Assembly: GCA_945860865.1 (NCBI GenBank)
Contig: CAMARW010000003.1
Coordinates: forward strand, 185,177-249,176
Length of the DNA stretch: 64,000 nt
DNA from: Chitinophaga pinensis
GTDB taxonomy: Bacteria > Bacteroidota > Bacteroidia > UKL13-3
Direction: 5' to 3'
This document shows positions 24,638 to 32,685 of this stretch, in pieces (the stretch's first letter is position 1; every line of letters starts with the position of its first letter). The position numbers and the translations under genes are program-made. The notes under the pieces are model-generated. The model was not told the origin of the DNA and did no database searches. It worked only from the letters and a program-made list of their open reading frames with translations.

Positions 24638-24981
24638 TGAAAATTAGGCGGCTAGCAATTATTTCTTTATTGTTTGTAATAGATAAAACGCTTCAGTTTT
24701 TTTGTGTTTCGCCCACTTGGTTCAATAATTATGCTGATGATTTTTTGTTCATACCTATTAGTTTAGGCTATGCCTTGGCTGCTCATCAATATTTTGTTTC
24801 TAAGCATTTTGTATTTAGTTTTTGGCAAATAACTGCCACCTGGCTAATTTTTTCTGTTTTATTTGAAGGCATTTACCCACAATATTCCCTCCAATTTACC
24901 CGAGATTATTGGGATATTTTGGTTTACGGGTTGGGAGCAATTTTTTTTAAGTTATACCTTAATCAAGGAGCAACAAATTGA
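24637..24981 (+). CDS. Small integral membrane protein
   Basis: The 114-residue protein has three to four predicted membrane segments and aromatic-rich loops (PTWFNNYADDFLFIPISLGY, FEGIYPQYSLQFTRDYWDIL). Homologous small proteins in Bacteroidota databases carry the unproven label 'magnesium citrate secondary transporter', and the layout also recalls VanZ-like proteins. I do not assign a function. Its ATG overlaps the stop of the zinc-ribbon gene (TAATG). Its 3' end overlaps the convergent mutarotase-like gene by 19 bases. Confidence 0.7.
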   Translation: MKIRRLAIISLLFVIDKTLQFFCVSPTWFNNYADDFLFIPISLGYALAAHQYFVSKHFVFSFWQITATWLIFSVLFEGIYPQYSLQFTRDYWDILVYGLGAIFFKLYLNQGATN

Positions 24982-25838
24982 ATTGAATAAGTAAAAGATA
25001 TTTCCTTCCCAGCATCCAGACCAATGATTCCTTCCTTATGTGCTATTTCCCCTTCAAAACCAAGGGTATCTGCAATTCCTTGCCAAGGTTCTAAACAAAT
25101 AAATTCCTCACATTTGTTTTTTGTCCATATACCCATAAAAGGAAAGCCATCACATTGCATATTTATGGCAAATTTTCCATTGGTTTGAACCAATTTTATC
25201 CAATTGCTTTTGAAAGATTTTAAAACAATTGCATCTTTTTCAAACAAATCCCTATTTAAATCAATACTTTTAGGGTTTGAGTCAAGCTTTTCTGTTTCTC
25301 CATTTAAAAGTCCGTTTGTAAGCAAAGAGCGATTTAAATTTTCTTCTTTTTCAAATAAAATCTGGTATTTTTCCAAATTGTGTTCAGGCAAATTAAAGCC
25401 AGGATGCGCCCCTACAGAGAAAAACATTTTTTGGCTACCGGTATTTAAAACCGTGTAAGTGATCTTAAGTGCATTGTCAATTAATTCATAACAAATAAAA
25501 AACTTAAAATCATATGGAAAATGCTCCTTGGATGCTGCATCCGATTCAAGCATGAATTTCAGTAAATTGCTGTAAATCTCAATAGGTTCAAACCTGCAAT
25601 CTCTGGCAAACCCATGTTGTTTCATATTATACAGCTTATTGTCTATTAATATTTTATCTTCATTTAATTTACCTACAATTGGAAATAAAACAGGAGCATG
25701 TCTACCCCAAATAGCTGGATTTGCTTGCCAAATAAATTCGTATTTCGTTTCAACATTTTGAACAGATATAAGTTCTGCGCCCGATTCTGATATGTTTACA
25801 ATTAATTGCTGTGAAGATAGCGTATGTGTGTTTCTCAT
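24963..25838 (-). CDS. Aldose 1-epimerase (LacX-type mutarotase-like) protein
   Basis: The 291-residue cytoplasmic beta-sandwich protein belongs to the galactose mutarotase superfamily, LacX-like group. ELISVQN, EFIWQANPAIWGRHAPVLFP and MKQHGFARD (with the His that takes part in ring opening in the superfamily), FSVGAHPGFNLP (second conserved His) and FICLEPWQG (Glu near the C-terminus) are in the family order. The sugar substrate is not defined for this subgroup. Confidence 0.88.
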   Translation of the reverse strand: MRNTHTLSSQQLIVNISESGAELISVQNVETKYEFIWQANPAIWGRHAPVLFPIVGKLNEDKILIDNKLYNMKQHGFARDCRFEPIEIYSNLLKFMLESDAASKEHFPYDFKFFICYELIDNALKITYTVLNTGSQKMFFSVGAHPGFNLPEHNLEKYQILFEKEENLNRSLLTNGLLNGETEKLDSNPKSIDLNRDLFEKDAIVLKSFKSNWIKLVQTNGKFAINMQCDGFPFMGIWTKNKCEEFICLEPWQGIADTLGFEGEIAHKEGIIGLDAGKEISFTYSIQFVAP

Positions 25839-26153
25839 AATTGTATTTTCTATTTTACTCTATTAATTAATACAAGTTGTAGTTGGAAAATTTTAAAGTA
25901 AACCTGAATGAATAAATAACAAAAAAATTACTTTTTAAATATAATTAAAAATAATCGATAGAATTATTCGATTTTTCTTTGTGATATTGGTTATCTTTTA
26001 CTTGTTCTATTTGGTACAGATTTTCAGGCAGTGGTAGATAGATTTGGACGATTTTTGGAGGGCTTTACCGGCGTATTATCACCTAACAGAAGGGCAGGCA
26101 AATCAGAATGTATTTGTTCCTTTGGATAAATTTAATCATCTTCGCATTGTATT
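25839..26153. other. 315-base gap before tRNA-Leu, with an unexplained open patch
   Basis: The first 120 bases are AT-rich non-coding DNA upstream of the mutarotase-like gene. From about 26010 the base composition becomes richer in G+C, and the frame from 25962 to the TAA at 26127 stays open for 55 codons without an ATG. It reads in part VVDRFGRFLEGFTGVLSPNR. I recognise no family. It could be the remnant of a gene, possibly of an element inserted near the tRNA, or chance. The tRNA promoter should lie in the last 50 bases. Confidence 0.35.
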
Positions 26154-26236
26154 GCCGTGGTGGTGAAATGGTAGACATGCCATCTTGAGGGGGTGGTGCT
26201 CGCAAGGGCGTAGGAGTTCGAGTCTCCTTCACGGCA
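26154..26236 (+). tRNA. tRNA-Leu (anticodon GAG)
   Basis: The acceptor stem GCCGTGG (26154-26160) pairs with TCACGGC, with discriminator A at 26236. The anticodon stem is CCATC/GGTGG with loop TTGAGGG, so the anticodon is GAG (reads CUC and CUU). A long variable arm, as expected of a class II tRNA, and the T-arm AGGAG-TTCGAGT-CTCCT are present. CCA is not encoded. It is followed 8 bases later by a strong terminator. Confidence 0.95.
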
Positions 26237-26244
26237 CAGGTATG

Positions 26245-26283
26245 AAAGGAGTTAAATGATATTGCATTTAACTCCTTTTTTTT
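26245..26283 (+). terminator. Terminator of tRNA-Leu
   Basis: A perfect 14-base stem, AAAGGAGTTAAATG / CATTTAACTCCTTT, with a 6-base loop, followed by T residues. Confidence 0.9.
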
Positions 26284-26306
26284 GTAATAAGTTACTATAA
26301 ATATCA

Positions 26307-26344
26307 TAAAAAAGAAAAGCCCCCTAGAAAAAATCTAGGAGGCT
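26307..26344 (-). terminator. Terminator of the 46-residue basic protein gene
   Basis: On the minus strand AGCCTCCTAGA pairs with TCTAGGGGGCT (one wobble or mismatch) around a short T-rich loop, followed by TTTTCTTTTTT. It lies 27 bases after the stop codon. Confidence 0.75.
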
Positions 26345-26370
26345 ACAATTTCTTTACCGAGCAAAGTAGT

Positions 26371-26511
26371 TTAGTCTTCTACGATAACAGTACGCTCAAC
26401 ATTAGGCGACTTAATCTTTACCAATTGGGTATTAACTTTAATCCCAACCTTACGCAATACTGAAGCTACTTTATTTCTTCTGCCTTTTCTTTTCAAACGG
26501 GTGGTTGCCAT
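26371..26511 (-). CDS. Small basic conserved protein, 46 residues (possible ribosome-associated protein)
   Basis: ATG at 26511, TAA at 26371-26373. It begins MATTRLKRKGRRNKVASVLR and continues with KVGIKVNTQLVKIKSPNVER and an acidic end, TVIVED. The N-terminal half is extremely basic. Proteins beginning M-A/S-x-T-R-L-K-R-K are common small hypothetical proteins in Bacteroidota. The size, charge and monocistronic layout with its own terminator fit a ribosomal or RNA-binding protein, but I cannot name it. The start is supported by the conserved N-terminus. Confidence 0.72.
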   Translation of the reverse strand: MATTRLKRKGRRNKVASVLRKVGIKVNTQLVKIKSPNVERTVIVED

Positions 26512-26556
26512 AATTTTAATTTTGTGCAAATATAAGGTTTTTCTTCTTTTTGCAAA

Positions 26557-27963
26557 CTAATACCCTAAAATATTTAACATACTTTCAGAATTTTGTTCTT
26601 TGGCAAATAAGCTATAGCTCAGATTTCCCTCTTCATCTCTGTCTATCAGCACATGTTTTGGTGCAGGTATCAAGCAATGTTGAATTCCGCCATAGCCACC
26701 AAGGCTTTCTTGGTAAGCACCTGTATGGAAAAAACCCATATATAAAGGCTCATCTTTAGGCAGTTTTGGCATAAAAACCTGATTAGTATTGGTATCAGAA
26801 TTGTAGAAATCTTGCGAATCACATGTTAATCCGCCTAAATTTATACGTTGAAATTCTTTATCCCAATGATTAACAGATAGCATAATAAATTTTTGTCCGA
26901 TACCCCATGTATCAGGCAAAGTAGTAATAAACGAGCTATCAATCATATACCACAATTCTTTATCGTTTTGCTCTTTAGAGCCAATAATAGAATATAGCAT
27001 TCCACCACTTTCGCCAACTGTAAAAGAGCCAAATTCGGTAAATATGTTTGGAGTATTTACCCCTCTATTATCGCAAATGGCCTTTATATAATAAACTATT
27101 TGGTCTATCATGTAAGCGTAATCATATTCTACACCAAGTGAAGTATAAATTGGCATACCTCCACCGATATCAAGCGTATCTAGGTCGGGACAAACTTCTT
27201 TTACATCGCAATAAACATTAACCAAACGTGTGAGTTCGCTCCAAAAAAATGTAGTATCTCTTATGCCAGAATTAACAAAGAAATGGAGCATTTTTAACTT
27301 AAAATGGGGATGATTTTTAATTTTATCAAGGTATAGATCTACAATTCTTTTGTGGCTCATACCCAATCGCGAGGTATATACCAAAAAGTTAGGCTCCTCC
27401 TCTGTAGCAATACGAATGCCAATATTCATTGATTTAGAAGCTTTCGCATCAATCAAATCAAACTCACTAACATTATCTAGCACACAAATTAAGTTTTGAT
27501 AGCCGGTGTTTACCAAGTGCATCATGTTATTAACATATTGCTCTGTTTTATAACCATTACAAATTATGTATTGGTTTATATCAAATTTTCCTTGTTGTGT
27601 TAGTCGTTCTATAATTTCTAAATCAAAAGCAGAACTAGTTTCTAAGTCAACCTTACTCTTTAAAACTTGGTTCAGCACAAAACTAAAGTGAGAGCTTTTG
27701 GTACAATAGCAATAATTATAAGATCCTTGGTAGTTATATTTTTGAAAAGCAGCCGAAAATAGATTCCTAGCTATATCTATCTGACTTGTAATTTTGGGCA
27801 AGTAAGAGAATTTGAGGGGTGTTCCAAATTCATTAATAAGATTAACAAGGTTTACCCCATGAAAATGTAACTGATTGTCTACTACCTCAAAACCATGTCG
27901 TGGAAAGAAGAAAGTTTGATGAATTAAATCAGTATATCTATTTTTAATATGTAAATTACTCAA
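26557..27963 (-). CDS. Biosynthetic-type arginine decarboxylase (fold III PLP enzyme)
   Basis: The 468-residue protein has an alanine-racemase-type barrel with PLP lysine in YCYCTKSSHF (K89), MLHFFVNSGIRD, DIGGGMPIYTS (phosphate-binding glycines) and a C-terminal beta domain with GLTCDSQDF (the CDSxD active-site Cys and Asp) and GGYGGIQHCLIP. It decarboxylates arginine to agmatine for polyamine synthesis. It is shorter than E. coli SpeA (about 660 residues) but of the size common for the Bacteroidota branch. It is divergent from arginase, so two arginine-consuming enzymes share a 158-base control region. Confidence 0.87.
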   Translation of the reverse strand: MSNLHIKNRYTDLIHQTFFFPRHGFEVVDNQLHFHGVNLVNLINEFGTPLKFSYLPKITSQIDIARNLFSAAFQKYNYQGSYNYCYCTKSSHFSFVLNQVLKSKVDLETSSAFDLEIIERLTQQGKFDINQYIICNGYKTEQYVNNMMHLVNTGYQNLICVLDNVSEFDLIDAKASKSMNIGIRIATEEEPNFLVYTSRLGMSHKRIVDLYLDKIKNHPHFKLKMLHFFVNSGIRDTTFFWSELTRLVNVYCDVKEVCPDLDTLDIGGGMPIYTSLGVEYDYAYMIDQIVYYIKAICDNRGVNTPNIFTEFGSFTVGESGGMLYSIIGSKEQNDKELWYMIDSSFITTLPDTWGIGQKFIMLSVNHWDKEFQRINLGGLTCDSQDFYNSDTNTNQVFMPKLPKDEPLYMGFFHTGAYQESLGGYGGIQHCLIPAPKHVLIDRDEEGNLSYSLFAKEQNSESMLNILGY

Positions 27964-28065
27964 TGATTGATATTTTCTACAATCTTACAAAATTTATATT
28001 TCTTTAAACATAAATAAATTATGAATTATTTTAATTCTTTTAAATGCAGGCCATAAGTTTTCGTT

Positions 28066-28096
28066 TTTGGTAAAGCGAGGCATAAGCCTATATTTG
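28066..28096 (+). promoter_or_regulatory. Bacteroidota-type promoter of the arginase gene
   Basis: TTTG at 28066-28069, 19 bases, TATATTTG at 28089-28096. This is an exact match to TTTG-N19-TAnnTTTG, leaving a leader of about 20 bases. Confidence 0.65.
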
Positions 28097-28112
28097 CAAT
28101 GTACCATCCGTT

Positions 28113-28117
28113 GGAGG
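28113..28117 (+). promoter_or_regulatory. Shine-Dalgarno GGAGG before a GTG start
   Basis: GGAGG ends 4 bases before the GTG at 28122. It supports this non-ATG start; the spacing is short. Confidence 0.5.
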
Positions 28118-28121
28118 TTTT

Positions 28122-29048
28122 GTGAAAAGTGTAAAAATAATAACGATAGAATCAGATTTTGGGGCAGGAACGAAAGGTGCTAAATTAGGTCCTCAAGCTG
28201 TTATAAAGCGCTTACCACATAAATCATTGTTTGAAACGGAAACAATCAATATAACTGCAGATAATTTGCCTGATGAGGATGTTGAGCACTTAAAAGCACT
28301 TCATATAAACAGTGTTTTGTCTATACAAAAACAGGCATTAGAAGCCATTCAAAATGTTCATAATGAAGGCTTTACTCCAATAATTTTAAGTGGCGACCAT
28401 AGCAATGGTTTGGCTGCAATAAGTGCTTACAAAGATTTATATCCAAAACAAGAATTGGGTGTAATTTGGATAGATGCTCATGCAGATTTGCACACACCTT
28501 ATACAACACCAAGCGGGAATTTACACGGAATGCCATTGGGCGCCGCTTTAGGAATTGAAAAAACAGTAGCTTCCAAATCTGATATTGATAAAGACACCCA
28601 ACTAAAATGGAAAGAGTTATTACAATTAGGTAAAAATAAAATTTCCCCTAAAATTACACCTAACAATCTGGTTTTTATTGATATTAGGGACTTAGAATCT
28701 GAAGAAACTAACCTAATTAAGGAAAAACAAATTCTTCATTTCACCCCAGCCGACAGGCAAATTATGGGGCTTGAAATAATCATTGAAAAAAGCTTAGCCC
28801 ATCTTGCACATTGTCATCATATTTACGTTTCTTTTGATGTTGATAGCTTAGACCCCAGCATTTCTTCTGGAACTGGCACACCAGTGCACGGCGGATTGTC
28901 TGAACAAGAAGCTGTTAAATTATTAAAAGCATTTTGGTCTGAACCCAATGTTTTTGCTATTGAAGTTACCGAAATAAATCCGCTTTTGGATAGACACAAT
29001 CCTATGGAAGAAGTAGCCGCAAATATTATTGCGGCCAGCATTTGCTAG
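28122..29048 (+). CDS. Arginase (ureohydrolase family)
   Basis: The 308-residue enzyme is a dimanganese hydrolase. The metal ligands are visible: H93 (SGDHSNG), D118, H120, D122 (WIDAHADLHTP), D239 and D241 (SFDVDSLDP). SGNLHGMPLG (His 135) and TGTPVHGGLS follow the arginase rather than the agmatinase pattern, as does the N-terminal GTKGAKLGPQAV. It would give ornithine and urea from arginine; agmatinase or formiminoglutamase activity cannot be excluded. The start is GTG at 28122, with GGAGG just upstream and a consensus promoter. The stop overlaps that of convergent luxC-like as CTAG. Confidence 0.85.
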   Translation: MKSVKIITIESDFGAGTKGAKLGPQAVIKRLPHKSLFETETINITADNLPDEDVEHLKALHINSVLSIQKQALEAIQNVHNEGFTPIILSGDHSNGLAAISAYKDLYPKQELGVIWIDAHADLHTPYTTPSGNLHGMPLGAALGIEKTVASKSDIDKDTQLKWKELLQLGKNKISPKITPNNLVFIDIRDLESEETNLIKEKQILHFTPADRQIMGLEIIIEKSLAHLAHCHHIYVSFDVDSLDPSISSGTGTPVHGGLSEQEAVKLLKAFWSEPNVFAIEVTEINPLLDRHNPMEEVAANIIAASIC

Positions 29049-30058
29049 TTTATTTCTTTCAAAAACTTAATTGTGTCTACCCCATCTGCATAATCCCAAA
29101 GTTCAGGCTGTTGTGATTTGCCAAAAGGAATTCTTCCCGATTTAGGTGTATTTCCAACCACGCATTGAATGTGGTCTTTGTGCAAGTCTAAAAATGCAAG
29201 AATATCCTCTGTAGATTCATAAATAGAAAACATCAATACACTCAAAGGAGAATCTAACGCATCGTCTTGTTTTACTATTAAAAAGTTATTATCCAAATGA
29301 GGGTCTTGGTTCATTAAAAACAAGGCTTTGTGGTAAGTGTAATTGTTTGCATACTTATTATGGTGGATGATATCTTTATATTTTTCAAATGCAACAAACA
29401 TTGGCTCTAGGTTGTAACCCTTTGGCACCAATAGTTTAGATACATTGCGACAACCCATTCCAAAATACATAAATACATCGTCGGCCAAGGCCTCCAATTC
29501 TTCATTAGACTCCTCCCCTGTTAAAACAGCCAAACTTTTTCTGTTTTTACGGAGCAAATTAGGTTTGTTTCTAAAGTAATATTCAAAGTACCTGTTGCTA
29601 TTATTACTACCTGTAGCAATAACGGCATCGAAATCTTTTAATTGATAATCTTCGGCAAATCGGATGAAGTTTTGAAAGTTGGGCTCAATTTCAATAATTT
29701 GTTCAATTACCCATTTCATTAACTTAGAATCATCACTGGCTAATTTTACCAGCGCTATGTTTCCGGTTATCAAAACTGATAATAAATCATGAAAACCTAC
29801 TATTGGAATGTTGCCCGCCATGATAATTGCAACCGTTTTTGGACTATTAGGCTCGGTAAGTTGGTATGGTTTGAGCCAATTCTCTAAATTTTGTGGAGAT
29901 AATAAAGTGGCCCAAGCATTTATTGCCCGCATTTGCATATCAATGGTAAACCAATTATTGTACAAGTAAGCCTCTTGTAAATGAGGCATTTCTGCATTTA
30001 TTTTCGAAAATCTGTATCCCAATTGGGAAAAAACTGCTATCCGTTGTGTATAATTCAT
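29045..30058 (-). CDS. LuxC-type acyl-CoA reductase
   Basis: The 337-residue protein belongs to the aldehyde-dehydrogenase-like LuxC family, which reduces acyl-CoA or acyl thioesters to aldehydes with NADPH. IIMAGNIPIVGFHDLL is the typical cofactor-loop start, VIATGSNNSNRYFEYYF follows, and the catalytic Cys is in YFGMGCRNVSKLLVP. In Bacteroidota it is often next to a ferredoxin gene, as here (divergent). No luciferase genes are present. It may take part in fatty aldehyde, wax or flexirubin-like lipid metabolism; the acyl substrate is not readable. Confidence 0.87.
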   Translation of the reverse strand: MNYTQRIAVFSQLGYRFSKINAEMPHLQEAYLYNNWFTIDMQMRAINAWATLLSPQNLENWLKPYQLTEPNSPKTVAIIMAGNIPIVGFHDLLSVLITGNIALVKLASDDSKLMKWVIEQIIEIEPNFQNFIRFAEDYQLKDFDAVIATGSNNSNRYFEYYFRNKPNLLRKNRKSLAVLTGEESNEELEALADDVFMYFGMGCRNVSKLLVPKGYNLEPMFVAFEKYKDIIHHNKYANNYTYHKALFLMNQDPHLDNNFLIVKQDDALDSPLSVLMFSIYESTEDILAFLDLHKDHIQCVVGNTPKSGRIPFGKSQQPELWDYADGVDTIKFLKEIN

Positions 30059-30144
30059 ATAATTTAGATTGATTCTATTTTTTTGAACGCGCCAACAAAA
30101 CTAAACTTGCAGTTGTTATCATCCTAAATAAAAATTAACAAATT

Positions 30145-30489
30145 ATGGCTATTATTATTACTGACGAGTGTATCAATTGCGGTGCATGCGAACCAGAATG
30201 TCCAAATAACGCAATTTACGAAGCTGGTGCAGAATGGGCTTGGGCAGACGGAAACAATTTAAGCGGAACCCTTACCATTGATGGAGAAGCCATTGATGTA
30301 AGCAAACGTTTTGAACCAGTTTCTGAGGATACCTATTTCATTGTAACCAGTAAATGTACAGAGTGTGTGGGCTTTCACGAAGAACCTCAGTGTGCGGCTG
30401 TTTGTCCGGTAGACTGTTGTGTACCCGATCCAGACCATGTTGAAACACAAGAAGTGCTTTTGGAAAAGAAAAACAGAATGCACCTTTAA
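30145..30489 (+). CDS. 4Fe-4S dicluster ferredoxin
   Basis: The 114-residue protein has two cluster motifs: [12 protein letters not shown] near the N-terminus, and [22 protein letters not shown] after an insertion of about 50 residues. The spacing, with an extended second motif (C-x2-C-x8-C-x3-C-P), is that of YfhL/Fdx-type 2[4Fe-4S] ferredoxins, low-potential electron carriers. It is divergent from the acyl-CoA reductase gene (86 bases apart), a pairing common in the phylum. A bidirectional terminator follows. Confidence 0.92.
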   Translation: MAIIITDECINCGACEPECPNNAIYEAGAEWAWADGNNLSGTLTIDGEAIDVSKRFEPVSEDTYFIVTSKCTECVGFHEEPQCAAVCPVDCCVPDPDHVETQEVLLEKKNRMHL

Positions 30490-30496
30490 AACTTTA

Positions 30497-30525
30497 AAAG
30501 CTGTCTCATTGAGGCAGCTTTTTTT
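30497..30525. terminator. Bidirectional terminator between ferredoxin and SRAP genes
   Basis: AAAGCTGTCTC, ATT, GAGGCAGCTTT with one wobble pair, followed by T residues on the plus strand and flanked by A residues on the other side. It reaches the stop of the convergent SRAP gene. Confidence 0.8.
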
Positions 30526-31273
30526 ATGCAAATAAATCGCCCAATGGAGGCTGAATTGGTTTTAGCACCTCGGGCACGTTACTCAATTTACTTTTGCGTG
30601 TTATAATATTGGAAATGGGATGAGCTTCCATTGTTAAAGTATCAAAAGGTTTAAAAAAACGAATCAATTCATGCATGGAAAGGTCTGGGTTAACCCAATC
30701 TTCTTCTTGTTCTCTGGTTAAAATACAAGGCATTCTCATTTTGGAGTTATGAATTTTCGCCATTAAAGTATTGGCATCAGTAGTTAAAATTGAAAACGTT
30801 TTATACCATTTATTCTCACTCTGACTGAACCAATCTGCGCTAATGCCTGCCAGAGAAAAAATAGCTTGCTTAGGAAAAAAAATATAGTGGGGTAATTTGG
30901 TGTTATTAACCTGCGTTTGCCATTCAAAAAAACCCGTAACAGGTATTAAACATCTCTGCCTTTGAATACTATTTTTAAAAGATGGTTTTTCAAACACGGT
31001 TTCAGACTTAGCATTTAAGGTTTGCGCACGCAGTAAATTTGCCTGTTGTAAATCATTTGTCCACGCAGGTATTAATCCCCACTGGCCACTTTCAATTGTA
31101 TTCATTTTGTTTGAACCAATAATTGGCATAAATGGAAAAGAAAAACCATTGAAATGATAGCCTACAATATCCGACTTAGCTGTAAAAGAAGGAAAATAAT
31201 CTCCTTCAAACGGCTTTTGGTAGTGATTTTCTAACTGCGCATAAGTAGCGGCAACTGCGGCATGGTAACACAT
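30524..31273 (-). CDS. SRAP domain protein (YedK/HMCES-type abasic-site peptidase)
   Basis: The 249-residue protein crosslinks to abasic sites in single-stranded DNA through its N-terminal Cys, protecting them. The start must be the ATG at 31273, which places Cys at position 2 (MCYHAAV); a start 10 codons upstream would destroy the active site. Other conserved residues: LNAKSETVFEKPSF (Asn and Glu), GFFEWQ (catalytic Glu), IHNSKMRMPCIL (His) and GLIPAWT. It is a single gene, convergent with the ferredoxin. Confidence 0.92.
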   Translation of the reverse strand: MCYHAAVAATYAQLENHYQKPFEGDYFPSFTAKSDIVGYHFNGFSFPFMPIIGSNKMNTIESGQWGLIPAWTNDLQQANLLRAQTLNAKSETVFEKPSFKNSIQRQRCLIPVTGFFEWQTQVNNTKLPHYIFFPKQAIFSLAGISADWFSQSENKWYKTFSILTTDANTLMAKIHNSKMRMPCILTREQEEDWVNPDLSMHELIRFFKPFDTLTMEAHPISNIITRKSKLSNVPEVLKPIQPPLGDLFA

Positions 31274-31388
31274 ATTGATAAAATTTAAGCGCAAAAAATG
31301 CAAATTAATTTATTTCCATTGAATCAAAAAAAATAAAATTTAAGTTTACTATCGTTTTTTATGAGAAGTAAATTTAATATTGCTCTAC

Positions 31389-32504
31389 ATGAAAATTGTT
31401 GTTAATACGCGCTCCCTTCTGGCAGATAAATTAGATGGCATTGGGTGGTTTACCTACCAAACACTAAAACGCATTACCCTTGCGCACCCAACACACCAAT
31501 TCATTTTTCTTTTTGATAGGCCCTATAATTCACAGTTTGTATTTGCCAGCAACGTTACGCCTATTGTGCTTTTCCCGCCAGCGCGACATCCATTTTTATA
31601 CCTAATTTATTATCAATGGTCGGTTAATAAATTACTAAAAAAACTACAAGCAGATGTATTTTTAGCGCCAGATGGCCTATTGGTTTTAGGTTCAGCCACC
31701 AAACAAATTGCCGTAATACATGATATAAATTTTCACCACTACCCTAAAGATTTGGGCTTTTTTTACAGGCATTATTACAATTTTTTTATGCCTTTGTTTG
31801 CCAAAGAAGCTTATAAAGTTGCAACAGTTTCTGAGTTCAGTAAAAATGATTTGGTTCAGACCTATAAAATTTTGCCCGAAAAAATAAGCGTTGTTTACAA
31901 TGGAATAAACGAAGGTTATAAAGTTTTAAATGAACAAGAAAAACAGGCAACCAGAGCTGCCTTTAGTGCGGGTAAAAATTATTTTTTATTTGTGGGCTCT
32001 ATGAGTCCGAGGAAAAATTTGGTTCGATTAATTGAAGCCTTCGCACTATTTAAAAAACACAGCTTATCTGATTTTAAATTGGTTTTAGCAGGAGGTAATT
32101 TTTGGGGAGAATCTGCCTTGCATGCAATTATAGAAAAGCATCAGTTGCAAGAGGAGATACTATTTACGGGCAGGGTTTCGCAGGATAATTTGGAGAAAAT
32201 AATGGGTTCGGCATATGCGCTTACCTTTGTTTCGTACTTTGAAGGTTTTGGTATTCCATTAGTGGAAGCTATGCAATGTGAGGTTCCTATTATATGTAGT
32301 AAAGAGAGTTGTATGCCAGAAATAGCAGGAGATGCAGCGTATTACGTAGATTCGTTTGATATTAAAAACATATCGGAAGGCTTAATTGCATTATGGGAAA
32401 ACGCTGATTTAAAACTAGCATTAATTGAATCAGGAAAAATTCAGAGGCAAAAATTTTCTTGGGATATTACCGCACAAAAATTGTGGGATTTGATTGAGGA
32501 TTAA
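31389..32504 (+). CDS. Family 4 glycosyltransferase
   Basis: The 371-residue GT-B enzyme uses a nucleotide sugar to extend a glycan or glycolipid. N-terminal domain: KIVVNTRSLL and DGIGWFTYQTL. C-terminal donor domain: FVGSMSPRKNLVRLIEAF, ILFTGRVSQDNLEKIMGSAY and the retaining-GT motif SYFEGFGIPLVEAMQCEVP (E-x7-E). The ATG at 31389 is preferred over a TTG three codons upstream. It is not in a polysaccharide cluster, so the acceptor is unknown. Confidence 0.9.
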   Translation: MKIVVNTRSLLADKLDGIGWFTYQTLKRITLAHPTHQFIFLFDRPYNSQFVFASNVTPIVLFPPARHPFLYLIYYQWSVNKLLKKLQADVFLAPDGLLVLGSATKQIAVIHDINFHHYPKDLGFFYRHYYNFFMPLFAKEAYKVATVSEFSKNDLVQTYKILPEKISVVYNGINEGYKVLNEQEKQATRAAFSAGKNYFLFVGSMSPRKNLVRLIEAFALFKKHSLSDFKLVLAGGNFWGESALHAIIEKHQLQEEILFTGRVSQDNLEKIMGSAYALTFVSYFEGFGIPLVEAMQCEVPIICSKESCMPEIAGDAAYYVDSFDIKNISEGLIALWENADLKLALIESGKIQRQKFSWDITAQKLWDLIED

Positions 32505-32685
32505 AATATAATATTTTTATAAATCATTGAATAGTTGCTAAAAAAAATAGTTTTACTTGACCAGAATCCCCTTAAATTTCAATAACAAATACATAAACCA
32601 AAATTGATTTTACAATTACCTTCATTTTTCCTTTTATTTGCATAGTTTACCAAAATATAGGTATACAAAATAGAGGGATAAAATT

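Noticed and set aside
26083-26307. A 74-codon minus-strand open frame with KETRTPTPLRAPPPQDG
   Set aside because: It is the antisense of tRNA-Leu and its terminator, a well-known false protein seen opposite leucine and serine tRNAs.
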